Assembly (NCBI RefSeq): GCF_023243045.1
Contig: NZ_JALKFX010000010.1
Coordinates: 32,008 to 96,007 of the forward strand
Source: Frankia sp. AgB32
GTDB taxonomy: Bacteria > Actinomycetota > Actinomycetes > Frankiales > Frankiaceae
Length of the DNA stretch: 64,000 bases
Direction: 5' to 3'
A program made the position numbers and the translations under genes. Below the pieces are notes generated by a model. That model was not told the DNA's origin. It did not search any database and worked only from the letters and a program-made list of their open reading frames with translations. Below, piece after piece: positions 44,391-53,163 of the stretch. Position 1 is the first letter of the stretch. Each line of letters begins with the position of its first letter.

Positions 44391-45964
44391 GCACCGCCGT
44401 CGCCGGATCCGTCGTGCTGCCGCGCACCGCCGATCTACGCGCACGCGCGCTGGCCGCGCTGCGCCGCTGCGGCGCCGACACCCCCGCCGGCGCGGGCGGA
44501 CCCGGCACCGGCGCGAACGGCGCGGCGCCCGGCACCATCGCCGTGTACACACCGATCACCGGGGAGTGGTTGTTCGACCAGCCGACCGTCGACGCCGCCG
44601 GGGTGGCGGCGGCCGTGGACGCGGCGCACGAGGCGTTCCTGCGCTGGCGGATCGTGCCCGCGCCGGTGCGCGGCGCGCTGGTCAAGCGGTTCGGCGAGCT
44701 CGTGGCCGCGCACGCTGACGACGTCGCGGACCTGATCGGCATCGAGGTCGGCAAGATCCGGTCCGAGGCGCTCGGCGAGGTCCGGGAGATGATCGACATC
44801 TGCGATCTCGCCGTCGGCCTGTCCCGGCAGCTCGACGGTCGCACGATGCCCTCGGAGCGTCCGGGACACCGGCTGATGGAGACCTGGCATCCGCTCGGTG
44901 TGGTCGGGGTGATCTCGGCGTTCAACTTCCCGGCGGCGGTGTGGTCGTGGAACCTGGCGCTGGCGATCATCTGCGGCGACGCGGTGGTGTGGAAACCGGC
45001 ACCGGCCGCGGTGCTCACCGCCGCCGCCTGCTCGGCGCTGTTCGCCCGCGCCGCAGCCGACGTCGGCGCGCCGGCGAACCTCAACGTGCTCGTCCCCGCG
45101 TCACCGCAGGACACCGGCGTGCTGCTGGACAGCCGGCGGGTCCCGCTGGTGAGCGCCACCGGGTCGGAGCGGATGGGCGCGCAGGTCGCGCCGCGGGTGG
45201 CCGCCCGTTTCGGCCGGGCGATCCTGGAACTCGGCGGGAACAACGCGGCGGTCGTCACCGCGTCCGCGGACCTGGAGCTCGCCACCCGTGCGATCGTGTT
45301 CGCCGCCGCGGGCACCGCCGGGCAGCGCTGCACGACGATGCGCCGCGTCATCGCGCACGAGTCGATCGCGGACGAGCTCGCCGCACGGATCGCCGCGGCG
45401 TACACGAACCTGCCGATCGGCGACCCCTTCGCCGAGGGCACGCTCGTCGGCCCGCTGATCAACGGCTCGGCCTACGAGGCGATGGCCCACGCGCTGGAAC
45501 AGGCGGTCACCGACGGCGGCGAGATCCTCGCCGGCGGTCAGCGCCGGCCGAGCAACGCCGGCTCGTACTACGCCGAACCGGCGCTGGTCCGCATGTCGGC
45601 GCAGACCGACCTCGTCCGCACCGAGACGTTCGCCCCGATCCTCTACCTACTGACCTACCGCGAGTTCACCGACGCCGTCGCCCTGCACAACGACGTCCCC
45701 CAGGGCCTGTCCTCGTCGATCTTCACGACCGACCAGCGCGACGCCGAGCGGTTCCTCGCCGCCGACGGCTCCGACTGCGGCCTCGCGAACGTCAACATCG
45801 GCACCTCCGGCGCCGAGATCGGCGGCGCGTTCGGCGGCGAGAAGTCCACCGGCGGCGGCCGCGAGGCCGGCTCCGACGCCTGGCGCGCCTACATGCGCCG
45901 CACGACGAACACCATCAACTACTCCCCCGACCTCCCCCTCGCCCAGGGCGTGAACTTCGGCTGA
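44387..45964 (+). CDS. Aldehyde dehydrogenase, ALDH7A1/AmaB type (piperideine-6-carboxylate dehydrogenase)
   Basis: 525 residues from ATG 44387, overlapping the previous stop by 4 nt. NAD-binding VVGVISAFNFPAAVWSWNLA, catalytic Glu in AILELGGNNAAVV, nucleophile Cys in AGTAGQRCTTMRR, and the family-specific NIGTSGAEIGGAFGGEKSTG and GGREAGSDAWRAYMRR. It oxidises 2-aminoadipate-6-semialdehyde to 2-aminoadipate in lysine breakdown. The N-terminal 50 residues include a Gly/Ala-rich insert. Confidence 0.9.
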   Translation: MSTAVAGSVVLPRTADLRARALAALRRCGADTPAGAGGPGTGANGAAPGTIAVYTPITGEWLFDQPTVDAAGVAAAVDAAHEAFLRWRIVPAPVRGALVKRFGELVAAHADDVADLIGIEVGKIRSEALGEVREMIDICDLAVGLSRQLDGRTMPSERPGHRLMETWHPLGVVGVISAFNFPAAVWSWNLALAIICGDAVVWKPAPAAVLTAAACSALFARAAADVGAPANLNVLVPASPQDTGVLLDSRRVPLVSATGSERMGAQVAPRVAARFGRAILELGGNNAAVVTASADLELATRAIVFAAAGTAGQRCTTMRRVIAHESIADELAARIAAAYTNLPIGDPFAEGTLVGPLINGSAYEAMAHALEQAVTDGGEILAGGQRRPSNAGSYYAEPALVRMSAQTDLVRTETFAPILYLLTYREFTDAVALHNDVPQGLSSSIFTTDQRDAERFLAADGSDCGLANVNIGTSGAEIGGAFGGEKSTGGGREAGSDAWRAYMRRTTNTINYSPDLPLAQGVNFG

Positions 45965-46008
45965 CCGGCTCGCCTTCTGAACGGTTACCGACAGGAGAAT
46001 CTGACCCC

Positions 46009-46269
46009 ATGGACGCGAAGCGGGCGCAGCACCGCAAGGCGGAGGTCTTCCGCGACCTGCACGAACAGGATGGCTTCTTCATCCTGGCGAACGCCTGGGA
46101 CGCCGGATCAGCCCGCCTGCTCACCGCGTCCGGGTTCGCCGCCCTCGGCACCACCAGCGCCGGCCTGGCCTACAGCCACGGCACCACCGACGCCGCGAAC
46201 CTCCTCGGCCGCGCGGACACCCTCGCGAACATCCACGTCATCGCCGCCGCCACCACGCTTCCCGGGTAG
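46009..46269 (+). pseudogene. N-terminal fragment of an isocitrate lyase/PEP mutase family protein
   Basis: 86 residues from ATG 46009, against about 250-280 for the family. It follows the family well: FRDLHEQDGFFILANAWDAG, SARLLTASGFAALGTTSAGL, YSHGTTDAANLLGR, IHVIAAATTLP. It stops exactly where the Mg-binding segment (ADLENGYG) should follow. The catalytic half is gone, so it cannot be a lyase. The next gene starts 14 nt later, suggesting a deletion joined the two. Confidence 0.8.
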
Positions 46270-46282
46270 GAGGAGGCAGGCG

Positions 46283-47134
46283 ATGCGGTTCACCGGACTG
46301 CGGGACGGCCGTCGTGTCCAGGTCGGCCTGCTGCTCGACCCGACCGAGGGTGACGGGCCCATGGTGGTTCCGCTCGCCGAGGTCGACGAGTTCTACGCCG
46401 ACCTGCCCGGCTGGACCGCCCGGGCCCGACAGATCACCACCGGCGGGCACGCGCTCGCCGACGTCGTGCAGGCCCCACCCGTTCCGCCCGGCGCCCGGGT
46501 GCTCGGCATGGGGCTGAACTACCACGCGCACGCCGCCGAGACAGGCCAGGCGCTACCGAGAAAGCCGCCGCTGTTCGGCCGGTGGACCGCGTCGCTGTCC
46601 GTCGACGGCACGCCGGTGCCCGTCCCGCCCGGCGAGCGCGGCCTCGACTGGGAGGGCGAACTCGCCGCAGTGGTCGGAACCCGGCTGACCGACGTCGACG
46701 AGGCCACCGCGGCGGCCGGCGTGTTCGGCTACGCCGTGTTCAACGACCTCAGCGCCCGCCGGGCCCAGGGCGCGTCCGCGCAGTGGACGCTCGGCAAGAA
46801 CGCCGACCGCAGCGGCCCGATGGGCCCGGTGGTGACCGCCGACGAGGTCGGCGACCCGGCCGCGGGCCTGCGCCTGGTCACCCGCGTCAACAACGAGATC
46901 GTCCAGGACGGCAACACATCCGACATGATCTTCTCGATCGGCCAGATCCTGTCCTTCGTCAGCCGCACCCTGACCCTGCACCCCGGCGACGTCCTGATCA
47001 CCGGCACCCCCGCCGGCGTCGGCTACACCCGCACCCCGCCCCGCTATCTGACCCCCGGCGACGTCGTCACCGTCAGCATCGACAAGGTGGGTTACCTGCG
47101 CAACCCGATCGTCGAGTCCTCCGTCCGGCCCTGA
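46283..47134 (+). CDS. Fumarylacetoacetate hydrolase family protein
   Basis: 283 residues from ATG 46283, with GGAGGAGG upstream. Family marks: VLGMGLNYHAHAAETG, the metal-binding DWEGELAAVVG, GYAVFNDLSARRAQ, DGNTSDMIFSIGQILSFVS and VLITGTPAGVGYTRTPPRYL. The C-terminal domain is complete. FAH-family enzymes cleave or decarboxylate 2,4-dioxo or acylpyruvate acids with Mg/Ca. Substrate unknown; position after the lysine genes and a truncated lyase suggests amino-acid or aromatic catabolism. Confidence 0.9.
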   Translation: MRFTGLRDGRRVQVGLLLDPTEGDGPMVVPLAEVDEFYADLPGWTARARQITTGGHALADVVQAPPVPPGARVLGMGLNYHAHAAETGQALPRKPPLFGRWTASLSVDGTPVPVPPGERGLDWEGELAAVVGTRLTDVDEATAAAGVFGYAVFNDLSARRAQGASAQWTLGKNADRSGPMGPVVTADEVGDPAAGLRLVTRVNNEIVQDGNTSDMIFSIGQILSFVSRTLTLHPGDVLITGTPAGVGYTRTPPRYLTPGDVVTVSIDKVGYLRNPIVESSVRP

Positions 47135-47289
47135 GCCACCCGGCGCAGCTACCAGCGCCAAAGCAATGTCGATATCACATTCCCGGCCAGCCACGGGCCA
47201 TCGACGACGCCGTTGCGCCGACCAGACCGGCATAGCTCAACGCACCGTGTCTGCTATCTCGGGCGACCTGGCTGGGCCATACTGATTTC

Positions 47290-50200
47290 GTGGTGGAGTC
47301 GACCTCGGGGTTGCCAGCGGCACAGTTTGCTCGCCCGCTAGACATTTTTATTAGTTACACCCCGGCAGACGAACGGTGGGCGACCTGGATCGCCTGGGAG
47401 CTGGAGAGCGCCGGCTACCAGACAATGATCCAGGCCTGGGATTTTGTGCCCGGCAGCAACTTCCTCGACTACATTGACCTCGGCGTCCGAGAGGCCACCC
47501 TGGTCATCGCCGTGCTCTCCAGCAACTACGAGAAGTCCCGCTGGGGCCGGCTGGAATGGCAGATCGCCCTGCGCGCCGATCCCGACGAGTCGAGCCGCAA
47601 GCTCGTCACGGTGCGTATCGAGGACTACCCGCTCGCCGGCATGCTGGCGCTGATCACCTTCGTCGACCTGGTGAACGTGGCGAACCCCCGGCTGGCCCGG
47701 GAGAAGCTGCTCGCGCAGGTCGGCGAAGCCTTACGGGGCCGAGGAAAGCCCGCGCTGCAACCAGGCTTCCCACCGGACGGGCCGCTGCCGGGAACGATCA
47801 CCGCGGCGGCCCCGTCGCAGACGCCGCTCGCCTCACGCCGGAACCGCCGGCGCCCGCAGGTCGCCCCCCTGTTCCCGCCGAGCACCTCGCCGACCGGCCC
47901 GCGAACGGATCTCACCGTCCTGCAGCTGGCGGCGCCCAGGTTCTCCCAGCGCGACAACGAGCTGCGCGTTTCCGCGAGCGCATGGCAGGAAAAAGTCTGG
48001 AGCCAGGTGACCCGGCTCCAGGACTCCGGCGCACCCCGGCCGGAGATACTCGTGCTGTCCGGAGAACTCACCGCGTCCGGGCATCCCCGGGAGTTCGACG
48101 CCGGCCTGGAGTTCCTCGCCGGCCTGCGGGTACTGCTCGGTCTCGAGCCGCACCGGGTCGTCGTGGTGCCCGGCCCGGGTGATGTCAACCAGGCCGCCTG
48201 CCGCGCCTACTTCGAGAACTGCGTGGCGGATGACGTCGATCCGGAACCGCCCTACTGGCAGAAATGGCGGCACTTCGCCCGATTCTTCGAGGACTTCTAC
48301 GCGGGCTCGGCCGGCCCGACGTTCCGCGAGGACCAGCCATGGTCGATGTACCGGATGCCCGATCTGCAGGTCATGGTCGCCGGGCTCAACTCGACGATCG
48401 CGCTGAGCCACCTGCCGGAGGACCGCCACGGATTCCTCGGCGGGGCGCAGGCCACCTCGTTCGCGCACAGCCTGCGGCCGGAGATGGAGTCCGGCTGGCT
48501 GCGGATCGGTGTCATCCACCATCCGCCGGCCTCGACCGCCGGGCAACCCGCGCGCGCCACCGCGGCGCCGGGCAGCCACCCGCCCGCGCAGACCGGCGCG
48601 CTGGCGGACACGGGGACCTTCGACAGCATGGTCGCCGGGCGGCTGAACCTCCTGCTCACCGGGAGCGACCAGGCCGAGGAGCGGAGCTCACCCGAGGTCC
48701 CCGCCGGCGAGCCCCTCGTGCTGGCGGTGCCCCGCGGGCTGGCCATGCAGATGCTCACCCTGGACGCGGGCGGCGCGATGGTGTGGACCAGCACGGACGA
48801 GGCTGTCTCCAGGCGGCGGCTGCCCCGCACCTGGAACGCGAGCGACGCGACGTTCAGGAACACGGTCAGGTCCGACGGTGCGGCCGCGCCGGGCCCGACC
48901 ATCGGCGGCACCCCGGCGGCCGGTGGCTCCGGCGACGCGGCGATGCCAGCGGATCCCCCGTCTGATCCGCTCACGACGTACCTGTCCCGGATCGCCGACG
49001 TCTGCGCCATCCGGTTCCCCGGATCGGCCGTGCGGCGGATCGGTCAGCCGTTGCCGCACCTGCTGGTCACCTACTCGGAGCACGGCTATGCCCGCCAGTT
49101 GCGGGTGGGGGCCCATCTCGGTCCGCTGACCAGGCCCGATCTCGACGCGTTCGTCCAGCATCTGCATGCCTCCGAACCAGACCTCACCTCGGAGCTGGTC
49201 ACAGAGGTGCCGCCGTCAGCGGCGCTGCGCGAGGAGGCCGACCGCCGCCGGGTGCGCCTGCGCACCTTCACCGAGTTCCAGGGCCTGCTGGAACTGAGCG
49301 GCTTCGTCGCGGACCAGACCGCCCGGTTGCGGGCGGACCCCCGCTATCCCAGCAGCCTCTACGTACCGCAGCGCTTCCGCGACCTCGTCGGGACGGACCG
49401 ATCGGTCCGGGACGACCTCGTCGCCGAGCTGATGCAGCTGTGCGAGGGCGACGGCGGCCGCTTCGTGCTGCTGCTGGGTGACTTCGGCCGGGGCAAGACC
49501 TTCGCGCTGCGGGAGGTGGCCCGCCGGCTCCCGCAGCGCCGTCCGGAGCTGACGCCCCTGTTCGTCGAGCTGCGCAACCTGGACAAGGCGCACACCGTCG
49601 ACGGACTGGTCGCCGCCCACCTCGCGAACCACGGCCACGACCATATTGATCTCAAGGCGTTTCGGTACATGCTGCGCCAGGGTCGCATCGTCCTGCTGTT
49701 CGACGGCTTCGACGAGCTGGTCGCGCGGGTGACCTACGACCGCGCGGCAGATCATCTCGACAATCTCCTCCAGGCCGCCCAGGGCGACGCGAAGATCATC
49801 GTTGCCAGCCGGACCCAGCACTTCCAGACCAACGCGCAGGTGCTCACCGCGCTGGGGGACCGGTTGGGGCTGCTTCCCCAGCGACGGGTCCTCACCATTG
49901 AGGACTTCGCGCCGTCCCAGGTGCGGGCCTACCTCGTCAACCGCTACGGAGACGCCCCGGCCGCCGACGAGCGCCTCGCGCTCATCGAGAAGGTGCAGGA
50001 CCTGCGCGGGCTGGCCAGCAACCCACGCATGCTCAGCTTCATCGCCGACCTGGACCCCCGGCGCCTGACCGCTGCGGCCAGCAGCCGTGGCCTGATGTCG
50101 GCCGCCGGTCTCTACCGTCAGATCCTGACCGACTGGCTTCAGGGGGAGGTGGACCGCACCCGAGGCGTTCCCGGCGCGCCCATGGTGCTGTCGTTCAACG

Positions 50201-53154
50201 ACCTGTGGCAGGCAGTGACCCTGCTCGCGCTGCGGTTGTGGGAGTCGGGCGAACCGTTCCTGCGGCTCGCCGAGATCAGCGAGATCGCCGACACGCTCAG
50301 CGGGCTCACCGAGGTCCGGCTGTCGAACCCCCAGTCCACCCACGCGATGGGCGCGGGCAGTCTGCTCACGCGAACCGACGAGGGCCTGTTCGGATTCATC
50401 CACAGCTCGGTCGCCGAATGGCTGGTCGCCGCGGACATCGCGCGCGCGTTCGAGGACCGCCGGACGCCGGAGCTGCTGGCCCGCCGGCCGCTGTCGCAGC
50501 TCATCGTCGACTTCCTGGGGGACCTCACGCCCGCGCGGACCCGTCGGGAGTGGGCGTCGGGCGTGCTCGACGGTTCGGACAACGGCGAGGTGGCGAGAGC
50601 GAACGCGCTGCGGCTGACCGCCCGCCTGGACAACGCGGTGAGCAGCGACCTGCGGGGCGTCTCCCTGCGCGGAGAAGATCTCTCGTCCCGGAACATGCGC
50701 GGGGTGAACCTCAGCGGCGCGGACCTGACCGACGCCCGCCTGGTCGGCACGAACCTCAGCGGCGCCGTCCTGCACGGTACCCGGCTCGCCGCCGCCCGCC
50801 TCGACCTGGCCGATCTCTCCGGCGCCGACCTCACCGGCGCGGACCTCACCAGGGCCCGGCTGCTCGGCGTGAACCTGACCGGAGCCGTTCTCGACGGCGC
50901 CCAGGTCGAGCAGGCCGCGATCATCTCGGCGGTCGGCGAGCCCGGGCAGCTCGCCGACGCGCGCGCCCGCGGCGCGGCGGTCGCGCCCGGGCAGGAGGTG
51001 AGCGTCGGACTGGCCCCCACCGACGTCGGGGTGTCGTTCGGATTCGAGGTGGGCCGCATCCCCGATCCGGTGGCCTACCTGGGCGCGAGCGGGATCCTGG
51101 CCGTGGCGAGCGATGACGGCGCCATCGTCACCTGGGACGGCGCCACCGGCCGGCCGATCCGGACGTTGCACGGGCACCGGGACCGCACCTACGTCCTGCG
51201 GTCGGTCGGCACCATGCTGGTCAGCGGGGCAGCCGATCAGACGGTGCGGCTGTGGGACCCCCGCACGGGAACGTGCCAGCACGTGCTGCGGGGCCACCGG
51301 GGCTGGGTGTGGCCGGTCGAGCCAAGCCCGGACGGCACGCTCGTGGCGGTCGGGGACTCGGCGGGAACCGTCCGGCTGTGGCATACCGCCACTGGCCTGC
51401 CAGTGTCGTCGCTGCCAGGGCACGCGCCGAGGGTCTGGACCGCGGTGTTCCACCCCGACAGCACGGCCCTGTTCACCGGCGACGATCTGGGCACGGTCCG
51501 CCGGTGGGACACCCGTTCCGGCGAGCTGCGGTACTCCATCTCCGGTGCGCAACCCGTGTACCGGCTGACGATCGACCCCGACGGCGTCCTGCTCGCGACG
51601 ACCGGTCATGACGGCCGGGTCCGGCTCTGGGACGCCACCAACGGCGAGCCGGTCGCCGAACTCGGGACCGGCGACAGTCCGCAGTACGCGCTCGCCTTCA
51701 GCCCGGACGGCAGCCAGGTGGCCAGCGGCGACACGGCCGGCGCCGTGCGCATGTGGGACCTGGACGGGGTACGCGGCGACGGGGCGCGGCCCACCGACGC
51801 CTCGCCGGGACGGCTGGTCATCCGGCACCGGGGCGCCGTCTACCAGGTCCGGTTCAGCCCGGACGGGTCGACGCTGGCCACCTGCGGCACCGACAGTGTG
51901 CTCCGGCTGGTGCACCTGCCCGACGGGGAACTGCGCCACGAGCTCGTCGGCCACCGCAGCTCGATCTGGCCCACCGCGTTCCGCCGGGACGGAGCCCAGA
52001 TCGCCACCGGCAGCAACGACGGCAGCGTGCGGCTGTGGAATCCGGTCACGGGGGGCTGCCAGCACACCGTGACCGGGCTCGGCCGGAAGCTGACCGGGGT
52101 GCGCTTCGCGCCGCACGGCAACCTGCTGGCGACCAGCGGAACCGACGGCCAGGTGCAGTTGTGGGACCCGAGGACCGGCCTGTACGGGGGGACGCTCGGC
52201 GGGGTCGCCGACCGTCTGCTGTCGGTCGCGTTCGCCCCCACCGGCGAACGGATCGCCGCCCCCGGCAGCGCCGGAACGGTCCATCTGTGGACTCTCGGGC
52301 GATCGGCCGACAGCAGTGGGCCGCCCAGCCATGAGCGCCAGCTCCGCGTCGAGACCGAGCACGTGTGGGCGGCCACCTTCGACCCGACCGGTGAGGTCCT
52401 GGCGACCGCGAACGACGACGACTCGGTGCGGCTGTGGTACCGCGCCACCGGTCGACGGGCCCTGGTGCTCGCCGAGCACCGCGGCCGCGTGCGCTCGGTG
52501 GCCTTCAGCCCGGACGGCACCATCCTTGCCACCGGCTGCGACGACCGGCTGGTCCGGCTGTGGCCCGCCGAGACAGGCCACAGTGCTCGCGTGCTGGCCG
52601 GTCACCAGGACAGGGTGTACTCGGTGGTGTTCAGTCCCGACGGGCGCTGGCTGGCCAGTGCCAGCAATGACGGCACCGCCCGGGTGTGGGACGTCCGAAG
52701 CGGGGAGCTGATCACGGCGTTGACGGAGCACGAGGGAAAACTCTGGGCCGCGGCCGTCAGCCCTGACGGTCAGGTGCTCGCGACCGCCGGCGACGACCTT
52801 GTCGTCCGGTTGTGGGAACCGACCACCGGACGGCTCCGCCGGACGCTCTCCGGGCATTCCCGCCGCGTTCTCGGCCTGGACTTCAGCCCGGACGGCACCA
52901 GGCTGGCGAGCTGCGGGGAAGATGGCACGGTTCGACTCTGGGACGTCTCCCACCCCGACGAGGCGACGGTCGCGGTCACACTCGTCGGCCATGACGCGGG
53001 GTGGGCGGCACTCGCTCCGGACGGCGGCTACAAGGTCGAGGGAGACATCGCCGGGCAGGTGTGGCATGTCATCGGTTCCTGCCGCTTCGAGCTGGGAGAA
53101 CTCGACGACCATCTCGACGCGGTCCGGCGCCTGCCTGACGATGCGCGTTTCTGA
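47290..53154 (+). CDS. Giant NLR-type protein: TIR, degenerate phosphoesterase, NACHT, pentapeptide repeats, WD40
   Basis: 1954 residues from GTG 47290. TIR at 15-145 (DIFISYTPADERWATWIAWE, QAWDFVPGSNF, RWGRLEWQIAL with Glu 89). About 205-520 is calcineurin-phosphoesterase-like, but its metal motifs are lost (SGELT, PGPGDVN). About 560-690 is a NACHT-associated region. The NTPase has Walker A GDFGRGKTF (about 730) and Walker B VLLFDGFDE (about 802). Pentapeptide repeats lie at about 1120-1215 (ADLTDARLVGTNLSGAVL) and 15 WD40 blades at about 1260-1897. The last 55 residues are a DG.YK...RFELGELDD module. Likely a sensor: WD40 recognises, NACHT oligomerises, TIR consumes or converts NAD+. Confidence 0.93.
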   Translation: MVESTSGLPAAQFARPLDIFISYTPADERWATWIAWELESAGYQTMIQAWDFVPGSNFLDYIDLGVREATLVIAVLSSNYEKSRWGRLEWQIALRADPDESSRKLVTVRIEDYPLAGMLALITFVDLVNVANPRLAREKLLAQVGEALRGRGKPALQPGFPPDGPLPGTITAAAPSQTPLASRRNRRRPQVAPLFPPSTSPTGPRTDLTVLQLAAPRFSQRDNELRVSASAWQEKVWSQVTRLQDSGAPRPEILVLSGELTASGHPREFDAGLEFLAGLRVLLGLEPHRVVVVPGPGDVNQAACRAYFENCVADDVDPEPPYWQKWRHFARFFEDFYAGSAGPTFREDQPWSMYRMPDLQVMVAGLNSTIALSHLPEDRHGFLGGAQATSFAHSLRPEMESGWLRIGVIHHPPASTAGQPARATAAPGSHPPAQTGALADTGTFDSMVAGRLNLLLTGSDQAEERSSPEVPAGEPLVLAVPRGLAMQMLTLDAGGAMVWTSTDEAVSRRRLPRTWNASDATFRNTVRSDGAAAPGPTIGGTPAAGGSGDAAMPADPPSDPLTTYLSRIADVCAIRFPGSAVRRIGQPLPHLLVTYSEHGYARQLRVGAHLGPLTRPDLDAFVQHLHASEPDLTSELVTEVPPSAALREEADRRRVRLRTFTEFQGLLELSGFVADQTARLRADPRYPSSLYVPQRFRDLVGTDRSVRDDLVAELMQLCEGDGGRFVLLLGDFGRGKTFALREVARRLPQRRPELTPLFVELRNLDKAHTVDGLVAAHLANHGHDHIDLKAFRYMLRQGRIVLLFDGFDELVARVTYDRAADHLDNLLQAAQGDAKIIVASRTQHFQTNAQVLTALGDRLGLLPQRRVLTIEDFAPSQVRAYLVNRYGDAPAADERLALIEKVQDLRGLASNPRMLSFIADLDPRRLTAAASSRGLMSAAGLYRQILTDWLQGEVDRTRGVPGAPMVLSFNDLWQAVTLLALRLWESGEPFLRLAEISEIADTLSGLTEVRLSNPQSTHAMGAGSLLTRTDEGLFGFIHSSVAEWLVAADIARAFEDRRTPELLARRPLSQLIVDFLGDLTPARTRREWASGVLDGSDNGEVARANALRLTARLDNAVSSDLRGVSLRGEDLSSRNMRGVNLSGADLTDARLVGTNLSGAVLHGTRLAAARLDLADLSGADLTGADLTRARLLGVNLTGAVLDGAQVEQAAIISAVGEPGQLADARARGAAVAPGQEVSVGLAPTDVGVSFGFEVGRIPDPVAYLGASGILAVASDDGAIVTWDGATGRPIRTLHGHRDRTYVLRSVGTMLVSGAADQTVRLWDPRTGTCQHVLRGHRGWVWPVEPSPDGTLVAVGDSAGTVRLWHTATGLPVSSLPGHAPRVWTAVFHPDSTALFTGDDLGTVRRWDTRSGELRYSISGAQPVYRLTIDPDGVLLATTGHDGRVRLWDATNGEPVAELGTGDSPQYALAFSPDGSQVASGDTAGAVRMWDLDGVRGDGARPTDASPGRLVIRHRGAVYQVRFSPDGSTLATCGTDSVLRLVHLPDGELRHELVGHRSSIWPTAFRRDGAQIATGSNDGSVRLWNPVTGGCQHTVTGLGRKLTGVRFAPHGNLLATSGTDGQVQLWDPRTGLYGGTLGGVADRLLSVAFAPTGERIAAPGSAGTVHLWTLGRSADSSGPPSHERQLRVETEHVWAATFDPTGEVLATANDDDSVRLWYRATGRRALVLAEHRGRVRSVAFSPDGTILATGCDDRLVRLWPAETGHSARVLAGHQDRVYSVVFSPDGRWLASASNDGTARVWDVRSGELITALTEHEGKLWAAAVSPDGQVLATAGDDLVVRLWEPTTGRLRRTLSGHSRRVLGLDFSPDGTRLASCGEDGTVRLWDVSHPDEATVAVTLVGHDAGWAALAPDGGYKVEGDIAGQVWHVIGSCRFELGELDDHLDAVRRLPDDARF

Positions 53155-53163
53155 CCCGTCCTG

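Noticed and set aside
49216..53112. Very long open frame on the minus strand opposite the giant protein
   Set aside because: High GC removes stop codons from the complementary frame. The product is Arg/Gly/Pro/Gln-rich with no domain, while the plus strand has clear repeats and motifs.
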